Part shown: piece after piece, positions 1 through 6,200 of the stretch
How positions within the stretch are numbered: the stretch's first letter is position 1
Layout of the letters: each line of letters begins with the position of its first letter
Assembly: GCA_023428805.1 (NCBI GenBank)
Contig: JAEYWW010000379.1
Location: 1-6,588 of the forward strand
Direction: 5' to 3'
DNA length: 6,588 bases
DNA from: Armatimonadota bacterium
GTDB taxonomy: Bacteria; Armatimonadota; Fimbriimonadia; Fimbriimonadales; Fimbriimonadaceae
Made by a program: the position numbers and the translations under genes
The notes under the pieces: model-generated
What the model was told of the DNA's origin: nothing
The model's database searches: none
The model's input: only the letters and a program-made list of their open reading frames with translations

Positions 1-69
1 CCCATGAACAGCGCGGCGACAAAGCCCAACACTCAAGGGAGAGGCGGACATATGCAGAGGGTGATTCAT
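1..69 (-). CDS. Possible start of a gene downstream of the sigma factor (partial, unidentified)
   Basis: On the minus strand an ATG at 69-67 overlaps the TGA stop of the sigma-factor gene (68-66) in an ATGA arrangement, and the frame stays open for 23 codons to the window edge. A second in-frame ATG lies at 51-49. The visible peptide begins MNHPLHMSASPLSVG and has no recognisable domain. ATGA overlaps are typical of translationally coupled genes, and the gene after an ECF sigma factor is often an anti-sigma factor or other partner, but that identity is inference only. There is no strong Shine-Dalgarno sequence before either ATG, and 23 open codons in GC-rich DNA can occur by chance. It may simply be 3' flanking sequence. 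Confidence 0.35.
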   Translation of the reverse strand, partial: MNHPLHMSASPLSVGLCRRAVHG

Positions 70-572
70 CGCCCGCAGATGGACCCATCAAGCTCGTGCG
101 CGATGATTCCTCGGGCACGAAGAAGGCGGGATTTGGCGGCCGCGTGTGTGATGCCGAGCTTCCGTGCCGCCTCCTCCACTCCCATGCCCTGGATGTCGCA
201 CATGACATAGATGTCGCGATAGGTGTCCGACAAGGCATCGACTGCCTCTCGAATGCAGCCCTTCATTACCGCGAGCTCCATCTCGTCGGATTGCTCCGGG
301 ATCAGATCATGATCCTCGGCATACTGCAGAGCATTCCGCAGGCGATCATTGCCGCGCATTTTCGCACAGACTCGCCGCGCGATGGTGCCGAGCCATGCTC
401 GGAAATTCTGATCTTCTCTCAATTGGTCGGCGGCCTGGAATGCCTGCAGAACTGCCTGAGCCAAGGCATCTTCCGCATCATCTTGATTGGAGCAGACGCG
501 AACCATCTGGCGATAGACGGCGTTTCGATGCATCCGAACCAGTCGCTCAACATTCAGCTTCGCGTCTTTCAT
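66..572 (-). CDS. RNA polymerase sigma factor, ECF (sigma-70 family) type
   Basis: A small sigma factor that would bind core RNA polymerase and direct it to a specific promoter set. From the ATG at 572 it is 168 residues, normal for the ECF group, which keeps only regions 2 and 4. Region 2 covers about residues 10-75: the acidic DDAEDALAQAV stretch typical of region 2.1/2.2 is at about 31-41, and FRAWLGTIARRVCAKMR, matching regions 2.3/2.4, is at about 57-73. Region 4 covers about 108-160, with the helix-turn-helix GVEEAARKLGITHAAAKSRLLRAR split across 131-154. The start is uncertain. An in-frame GTG at 599 would add nine residues, but it lies inside a strong hairpin stem and has no ribosome binding site. 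The ATG at 572 has AAGAGG (590-585) 12 bases upstream. The gene is third in a same-strand cluster with the PLP enzyme and the acetyltransferase. No anti-sigma factor is visible, so its signal is unknown. Confidence 0.9.
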   Translation of the reverse strand: MKDAKLNVERLVRMHRNAVYRQMVRVCSNQDDAEDALAQAVLQAFQAADQLREDQNFRAWLGTIARRVCAKMRGNDRLRNALQYAEDHDLIPEQSDEMELAVMKGCIREAVDALSDTYRDIYVMCDIQGMGVEEAARKLGITHAAAKSRLLRARGIIAHELDGSICGR

Positions 573-584
573 CGCTGTATGATG

Positions 585-590
585 CCTCTT
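585..590 (-). promoter_or_regulatory. Probable ribosome binding site of the sigma-factor gene
   Basis: The minus strand reads AAGAGG here, 12 bases before the ATG at 572. The spacing is slightly long, but no better candidate exists. The site directly abuts the foot of the 18-bp hairpin stem at 591-630, so folding of that stem could affect ribosome access. It is the main reason for preferring the ATG over the upstream GTG. Confidence 0.45.
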
Positions 591-630
591 CTCTGGCACA
601 GATCTGACCAGAGTCAGATCTGTGCCAGAG
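591..630 (-). repeat. Perfect 18-bp inverted repeat (hairpin) between the PLP enzyme and sigma genes
   Basis: Arms 591-608 and 613-630 are exact reverse complements across 18 bp, with a 4-base loop at 609-612. On the minus-strand transcript the 5' arm contains the last codons and the TGA stop (616-614) of the cystathionine-type enzyme; the 3' arm contains the GTG at 599-597 and ends right before the sigma ribosome binding site. Each arm also carries the 8-bp palindrome CAGATCTG (599-606 and 615-622), whose starts are 16 bp apart. No run of T follows the stem on either strand, so a classical intrinsic terminator is not supported. It could be an mRNA stability or processing element, a structure coupling sigma translation to upstream translation, or a DNA operator. 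The structure itself is certain; its role is inferred. Confidence 0.85.
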
Positions 631-1771
631 CCTGGTCCAGATCAGCGATCAAATCATCGGGGTCTTCGATTCCGATGGAGGACCGGACGAGGTTGTCGGT
701 GATGCCGACTGCCTCGCGGACTTCCCTGGGCATCTCAAAGTGGGTCATGGTCGCAGGCTGTTCGATCAGGCTCTCGACTCCGCCGAGCGAGACGGCGAGC
801 GTGAAGAGCTTGGTGGAAGTCAGGAACTTGCGCGTGTGCTCGAGATCACCCTTGACGCGGAAGGAGACCATGCCTCCGAATCCCGTCATCTGCTGCTTGG
901 CGAGTTCGTGGTGGGGATGGCTCGCCAACCCCGGGTAGATCGACTGCTCGATCTTCGGATGGCTTTCCAGGAATTCGGCGACCTTCATCGCGTTGACCGC
1001 GTGCCGCTCCATGCGGACGCCGAGCGTCTTCAACCCTCGGAGTGCGAGGAAGCAGTCGAACGGCGACGGCGTCGGCCCGAGCGCATTCTGGCAATATTTG
1101 ATGCGCTCGTAGAGCTTGTCGTCGTTGAACATCGCCGCGCCCATGATGACGTCGCTGTGGCCGTTCAGATACTTGGTCATGGAGTGCATGACAATGTCCA
1201 CGCCCAGGTTGAGAGGCTGCTGGAAGTAGCTCGACATGAAGGTGTTGTCGATGGCCGTCCAGATATTGTGCCGCTTGCCGACCCGGGCGATCATCTCAAT
1301 ATCCACCAGGTTGAGGAGGGGATTCGTGGGCGATTCGAACCAGATCAGCTTGGTGTTCGGCTTGATCGCGGCCTCGATGTTCTCCTCCTTGTCGATCTTG
1401 ATGAAATCGAATGTGATCCCGCGCTTTGCCGCGACATCGACGAGATAACGGTAGGTTCCTCCATAGATGTCGTCTCCCGTGATGAGATGGTCTCCCGCCT
1501 CCAGGATGCTCATGATTCCGTCCACCGCGGCCATGCCGCTGCTGTAGGCGAGGCCATATTTGGCGTTCTCGATCGCCGCAAGACACTCTTGAAGCACCGT
1601 TCTCGTTGGGTTGTCGGTTCGGGTGTAGTCGTACATCCCGTATTCGCCTGGCGCGGTCTGCGCGAATGTGCTGCTCTGATAGATCGGGGGCGTGACCGCG
1701 CCGTGAAGAGGCTCCGGACGGGAACCGAGGTAGACGAGAAGTGTGTCGAGCTTGAGACAGTCGGGATTCAT
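614..1771 (-). CDS. Cystathionine gamma-synthase / gamma-lyase family PLP enzyme
   Basis: A full-length (385 aa) fold-type I PLP enzyme of the Cys/Met metabolism family, cytosolic and normally tetrameric. Family members join O-acyl-homoserine to cysteine (cystathionine gamma-synthase) or cleave cystathionine or methionine (beta-/gamma-lyases). Visible family features in order: the YDYTRTDNPT segment (47-56), whose Tyr and Arg contact the PLP phosphate of the neighbouring subunit; SSGM (77-80) in the phosphate loop; Asp175 in AIDNTF, expected to hold the pyridine nitrogen; Lys200 in HSMTKYLNGHSD, the Schiff-base lysine; SLGGVESL (328-335); and Arg363 in LVRSSIGIED, which should bind the substrate carboxylate. 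All key residues are present, so it should be active. Synthase (MetB-like) cannot be separated from lyase (MccB- or CGL-like) by eye. Its ATG lies 2 bases after the acetyltransferase stop, with GGAG at 1786-1783 as a possible ribosome binding site 11 bases upstream, implying co-translation. Its stop codon is inside the 591-630 hairpin. Confidence 0.95.
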   Translation of the reverse strand: MNPDCLKLDTLLVYLGSRPEPLHGAVTPPIYQSSTFAQTAPGEYGMYDYTRTDNPTRTVLQECLAAIENAKYGLAYSSGMAAVDGIMSILEAGDHLITGDDIYGGTYRYLVDVAAKRGITFDFIKIDKEENIEAAIKPNTKLIWFESPTNPLLNLVDIEMIARVGKRHNIWTAIDNTFMSSYFQQPLNLGVDIVMHSMTKYLNGHSDVIMGAAMFNDDKLYERIKYCQNALGPTPSPFDCFLALRGLKTLGVRMERHAVNAMKVAEFLESHPKIEQSIYPGLASHPHHELAKQQMTGFGGMVSFRVKGDLEHTRKFLTSTKLFTLAVSLGGVESLIEQPATMTHFEMPREVREAVGITDNLVRSSIGIEDPDDLIADLDQALAQI

Positions 1772-1773
1772 CG

Positions 1774-2913
1774 CTAAAAGAACTCCATACAGACAACGGG
1801 AAGAGGAGAAAGAAATTGAACGGCCTGAAGGAAGGCGTCGGCATCGCGGATGTCCACCAACTCGCAGTCGGCGACGTCGATCAGGCTCGGCTGCCCCATC
1901 AGGGCTTGGCTGAAGGCGTGGATGCTGATCGAAAGATCGGCATCGGCGGCTTTTTCAACCTCGGTATGGCCATCCTTTGAAATGACCCGCCACGGACCCC
2001 GGTTCTCCGGGATCAGGCTGTCGAGGACTTCGATGGTGAAGTCCACCGGGAGCTCGGAATGGAGAGCCGCCAGTGCGACCGGCACATTGGTCGCACGAAA
2101 CATGGTGGGCCGGGCGAGGGTGCTTGTCGCGCCCTGGTCGAGAAATCGGGTCAGGTACGGGCTGTTGGGAGGTTCGTTCCAAATCAGCTTGCCCTGGTTG
2201 CTCATCGCGCCACGCAGCACGCCGAGGATGCTCTCATAGCCCTGCTTGGTTGACCACGCGATTTCTCCCACGCTCGCCTCGCCCCAGAAATCTTTGAGGT
2301 TGATCCAGGCGAAGGCCTCGATGGGATCACCGACGGCATAGATGGGCAGAGGCTTCTTGCCGAGCCTCTTCTTCCAGTCGTCGGCCGAACGGATGTGACT
2401 GCCGGAAAGGTTGCGGATAAAGGGGATGTAGGCGCTGTCGAGCAGCGTGACCTCTTCTGGAGAAATCTGGCGCACGGGAAGTGTGACTTCGGTCTTCGGT
2501 AGTCGATGTCCAGGACAGGAAAATTGCCATCGCCACCCGCAGGTTTCGTAGCCGAAACGTCGGTAGTAGCTCTCCTTGTAGGCATAGAGGCACGACACGG
2601 CAAATCCCTGCTCGTGCATCGCCCGCACAACGCCCTCCATCAAGACATGAGCGGCGCCAGTCTGCCTCGCTTCGACAAGGGTCGCCACCCCTCCCACTCC
2701 GCCGCAGGAGAGATCCGCGTCCCCGCGGGCGAGATGATAATGGTGAAGTTGGCAGACGGAGACAGGTTTGCCTTCCTGTCGGACGAGCCATCGGCTTTGG
2801 TTGTCCGGTTCCGGGTCAAGGGCTTCATCGGGAGGCTGGTTCGTATAGACCCATGCCCAGACATGGTTCATATCCTCCCAATCAGCTTCAACCGCGCGCG
2901 TGAATTCCAGCAT
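1774..2913 (-). CDS. Eis-like GNAT family N-acetyltransferase
   Basis: A 379-residue acetyl-CoA-dependent N-acetyltransferase with the length and layout of the Eis family: an N-terminal GNAT domain, a second GNAT-like domain and a C-terminal SCP2-like (sterol-carrier) domain. In the first GNAT domain (about 1-125), GGVGGVATLV (71-80) is the core beta strand and EARQTGAAHVLMEGV (81-95) resembles the acetyl-CoA pyrophosphate loop and helix. YYRRFGYE (116-123) matches the Eis YGRFGYG signature, making Tyr117 the probable general acid. The last residue is Phe379, and in Mycobacterium tuberculosis Eis the C-terminal Phe carboxylate is the catalytic base, so the mechanism looks conserved. About 290-379 fits the SCP2-like domain. 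Characterised relatives acetylate amines such as aminoglycosides or lysines; the substrate here is unknown. The ATG at 2913 is preferred because GGAGATGAGG precedes it. An in-frame GTG at 2952 would add 13 residues that do not resemble the family. It is the first gene of the leftward cluster. Confidence 0.88.
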   Translation of the reverse strand: MLEFTRAVEADWEDMNHVWAWVYTNQPPDEALDPEPDNQSRWLVRQEGKPVSVCQLHHYHLARGDADLSCGGVGGVATLVEARQTGAAHVLMEGVVRAMHEQGFAVSCLYAYKESYYRRFGYETCGWRWQFSCPGHRLPKTEVTLPVRQISPEEVTLLDSAYIPFIRNLSGSHIRSADDWKKRLGKKPLPIYAVGDPIEAFAWINLKDFWGEASVGEIAWSTKQGYESILGVLRGAMSNQGKLIWNEPPNSPYLTRFLDQGATSTLARPTMFRATNVPVALAALHSELPVDFTIEVLDSLIPENRGPWRVISKDGHTEVEKAADADLSISIHAFSQALMGQPSLIDVADCELVDIRDADAFLQAVQFLSPLPVVCMEFF

Positions 2914-2918
2914 GACAA

Positions 2919-2928
2919 CCTCATCTCC
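2919..2928 (-). promoter_or_regulatory. Ribosome binding site deciding the acetyltransferase start
   Basis: The minus strand reads GGAGATGAGG. Its GAGG lies 5 bases, and its GGAG 11 bases, before the ATG at 2913-2911. This supports that ATG over the in-frame GTG at 2952. Confidence 0.6.
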
Positions 2929-3026
2929 ATGCTGACACGTTGGAGCACCCACGGCAACCCTCTTGGGATTCCGATTCTAATGAATGTGCTGGGAGCAGGA
3001 TTGCATCGAACACGACTGAACGTCCT

Positions 3027-3032
3027 TATAAT
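3027..3032 (+). promoter_or_regulatory. Candidate -10 element (TATAAT) for the caspase gene
   Basis: A perfect TATAAT occurs in otherwise GC-rich DNA, about 170 bases before the rightward start codon. The best upstream -35-like match, TTGCAT at 3001-3006, is 20 bases away, which is too far for a standard sigma-70 promoter. The island also reads TATTAT on the minus strand, so it could serve the leftward operon. Promoter rules differ in deep-branching phyla, so this is tentative. Confidence 0.3.
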
Positions 3033-3189
3033 ATTCGGTATTGGATCGCACCCTCAGGTTCTTCCATTAAGAATCAACGGCAATTCGGCGGGTGGGACGA
3101 GACTGCAGCAAAACAAAGTTGCCCAGTCATTCTGATGCGCCTCTGAATGTTGCGCGTCTCGTCTTTCGGACAAAATTGATTGTTCCTGC

Positions 3190-3194
3190 GAGGA
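3190..3194 (+). promoter_or_regulatory. Ribosome binding site of the caspase gene
   Basis: GAGGA lies 9 bases before the ATG at 3204. The nearest in-frame stop upstream is TGA at 3177-3179, so only the ATG at 3204, or a TTG at 3180 or CTG at 3186, could start the gene. The ATG has the right spacing and is chosen. Confidence 0.7.
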
Positions 3195-3203
3195 CCCAGC
3201 AAT

Positions 3204-6200
3204 ATGCCCCTTCTTGCCGCCCTGCTTTTGACCGCCCTTGTGCCCGACACTCCTGTGACCGCCCGCCTGCAGGTGCAGACGGGCGCATGGATGTACCAGG
3301 GCGGAGAGCTTTCTCCCGACGGCAGGCTGTTGGCGACGATCAACGGCGGAAACCAGGGCGCGGAGCCCCCCGCGCTTTGGGAAGTTGAGACCGGACGGCA
3401 GATTCTGACTTTTGAGGCGCCGCCCTCCGGGCTGACCAGCGCGGGCCTCAGTTTCAGCAAAGATCAAACCCGTCTCGCCGGATTCTCCCATGCCGGGCTG
3501 CTGGTCTGGGACACAAAGACCGGAAAGCTGGTCGAACATTGGGAGGAGGCCGATGATGCGGTCATGCTCGATGGCGGCGTGGCGGTTCGAGTCGGGCGCA
3601 TGACGCTGGGCTACGACCTCATGGGGGGCGATCCAAACCCGATTGTCGATGTGCCGGGCCAGAGCGCGATTGTGCTGGTTGATCTCGACCGAGTTCTTGC
3701 GGTGGAAAAAGATGGGACCGCCCGACTCTACCGTGGCGATGATGTCATCGGCTCCTTCAAGCTGAAGCGAACGCCATCCGCCGTGATTCCATGCGGTCCA
3801 AACGCGGTCGCGGCGAACATGATCTATTTCCCATCGACCACGGTCGATCCCTCCGATCCTGAGAAGCGCGTCACGCAGCCCGGCGAATACGATTGGGCGG
3901 TGCTGGACACAAGCTCCCAGCCCACAAAGTCGGTCGAATTCAAGGCCAGCCGAGTTGTGCCCGTGGCCGATGGCCTGGTCGTCATCAACGATGGGAAGGC
4001 CGAACTGCGGAAGAGCTCAGCCTGGTCGCAAGCTGAAGCCCTGCCGCTCCCCGAATCTCCTGAGTCCGTCTTCGCGCTGCAGGATGGCCGCACCCTGGCT
4101 GCGATCAAGTCGGGCGACATCCACCTGCTGAACCAGGACACGCGTCAAAAACGCGAGTTGAAGGGGGCGGAGACTCTGCTGCTGATGGGCGACTTCTATC
4201 CCCTGCCTGACGGTGGAAGTTTTGTTGGGATTTCTTCGTTTGTTGCGCCCTACATCGCCACTGTCAGCCTGCAGGATGGTTCAACAATCCGCGAGTTTGA
4301 TGCTCTGGCCGCTGGGCCGGGTGCAATCAGCCTGGGCGGGGGAGGCACGCGGCTCGCGGTCGGATATGGCTTTTCGTCCGAGGAGCAGACTCAGCTTGTT
4401 TGGGATCTCGACACCGGGCGCGCCAAGCTGGTTCCGGGATCGCTCATCGAACTCGCCTATCCCAATGATTCCGCCAACGAAATTTTGGTGCAGAGGGGCG
4501 ATAAAGTGTCCCAGATCGCCCTCTTGACCAATCGGGAAACGGAGCTGCTGAGCGTCCCTGAGCTCAAAGAAATGTCCGTTCTCGGCGCATTCACCGATCT
4601 GGTGATCGCGCGTGACGAGGAGAAGGGGATGCTGCTTGCCTGGCAGGCCGACCCCATCGGGAAGACCGCCATCCCCTATGAGATGTTCTTCTCGGTCGGT
4701 CAGACTCGGGGCTCGAAGCACTTCTGGGTCTGCGTGGACGGCAAGGTCTTCTTCTTCGGTGTCGATGACGGCTCTTCCGAGGTCTACGGTGAGGCATCCA
4801 TGCCTCATATTGATGCGGCTCTGGAGAAGTCGGAGAAGGAAACAATGCAGTTTGTGGGCGCAAACTGTGAGCTTTCCGCGACTCCCGACGACGAACTGCT
4901 CCTGCAAGTCGGCTACGCCAACTTTTTCCGGCTGCTCGGGGAAACGGTCAACGACGGAGTGGCATCGGATGATTTCGGCAGCGTCACCCTCTTCCATCGT
5001 TCGACAAAAACCTGGGAGACGATGGACATCGGGGATGCGATTCCGATGGACGGCGAGCTGACGAAGAGCGGCAAGCTGGCCTATGTCACAACCAAGCAGA
5101 GCCGCCTTCTGCGCATCAATACCGAAACGAAGAAGGTTGAGGCCGAGCTTCCTCTCGATTCTCCGGCTGGCGACATCGCGTTGGATGAGGATCGCGGCTT
5201 TGCGTTTGTACAAACTCAAAACGGGGTCACCGTGGTCGATCTACGCGGTTGGAAGGCTGCCGCCACTCTCGTCGCCTTGCAGGAGGGCAATTGGGCGGTG
5301 GTCGCTCCCGATGGACGCTTCGACGCCTCCGAACTCGATGGCCTCGAAGGGCTCTATTGGGTGTTCAGCGACGATCCCTATCGCCCAATGCCGATCGAAG
5401 TTCTGATGCGCGACTACTACGAGCCGCGCCTGCTCTCCCGCATTCTCGCTCGGGAGAAGCTGCCCGACTTGAAGCCCGTGACGGAGGTTGCGCGCGACCT
5501 TCCGCGGGTGGCGATCTCCGAGGTCAAACTGCTCGATGATGCGAAAGTCGATGTCAAGGTGACCGTGGATGCGGCGCAGACAACCGGCGCCCACGATCTG
5601 CGCTTGTTCCGGGATGGGCAGCTCGTCGCGCAGACCGATGGCGTTGTTTCGGGGAGCGGCGTCAAGGAAATCTGGTTCCGCGGAGTCCAGGTACCGCAAC
5701 AGGGAGAAGAGTCGCTGACCTTTTCGGCTTATGCCTTCAACGCCGATCGCGCCAAGTCGGAGTCGGCTCGCGCGGTCGTCAAAACGACTCAGCCGAAAAA
5801 GAAGGGAAGGGCTTTCATCATGACGGTGGGGGTCAATTCATATGAAGATTCCACCTGGAATCTGACCTTCGCCGCGAACGACGCGAGGGCGATGGCGTGG
5901 GCGCTGGAGGCGTCGATGAACGAGTCCAAAGCGTTCGAGGAAGTCTTCCCCGGAACCCTCATATCCGACAAAGACGAGATGGAGGCGACCAAGAAGAATG
6001 TTAAAGATGCCATAGCCGAACTTGCTGACAACGTGACTCCCGAAGATTTGGTCGTCTTCCATTGGGCGGGCCACGGATACGCCGCCCCGGATGGAAAGTT
6101 CTATCTGATCCCATCCGACACAGGGGCAAAGTTCGATGTGTCAAATCCCGCGCATTTGGCTCGTGCGGTGAGCACCGATGATTTGGCGGAGTGGCTGCGT

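Larger units (their letters stand above)
2914..3203. other. Divergent intergenic region between the acetyltransferase and caspase genes
   Basis: About 290 bases separate the two divergent starts. The stretch is less GC-rich than the genes and I see no convincing conserved reading frame in it. It must hold the promoters for both directions, unless the rightward gene starts further upstream, which a TGA in its frame at 3177-3179 excludes. No clear terminator, tRNA or repeat is visible. Confidence 0.6.

Noticed and set aside
591..630. Intrinsic (Rho-independent) terminator
   Set aside because: The stem is strong, but neither strand has a T-rich run after it; the minus strand continues with AAGAGGCATC and the plus strand with CCTGGTCCAG.
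96..938. Long plus-strand open frame opposite the sigma and PLP enzyme genes
   Set aside because: It overlaps two clearly recognised minus-strand genes, shows no domain, and is the usual antisense opening in GC-rich coding DNA.
740..1777. 345-codon plus-strand open frame antisense to the PLP enzyme
   Set aside because: Its Arg/Val/Asp/Glu-rich composition is that of a reversed coding strand, and the opposite strand carries every catalytic residue of a known family.
2506..3135. Plus-strand open frame covering the start of the acetyltransferase gene and the intergenic region
   Set aside because: It is antisense to the GNAT acetyl-CoA-binding region, and its intergenic part has no recognisable protein character.
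3261..3284. Near-perfect inverted repeat (10-bp arms, one mismatch, 4-base loop) near the 5' end of the caspase gene
   Set aside because: It lies in coding sequence at codons 20-27 and is short; GC-rich coding DNA gives such pairs by chance. It could still slow translation initiation, but nothing supports that.
4281..5219. 312-codon minus-strand open frame inside the propeller region
   Set aside because: It is antisense to an uninterrupted 1128-codon frame with recognisable domains; no family features or ribosome binding site were seen.
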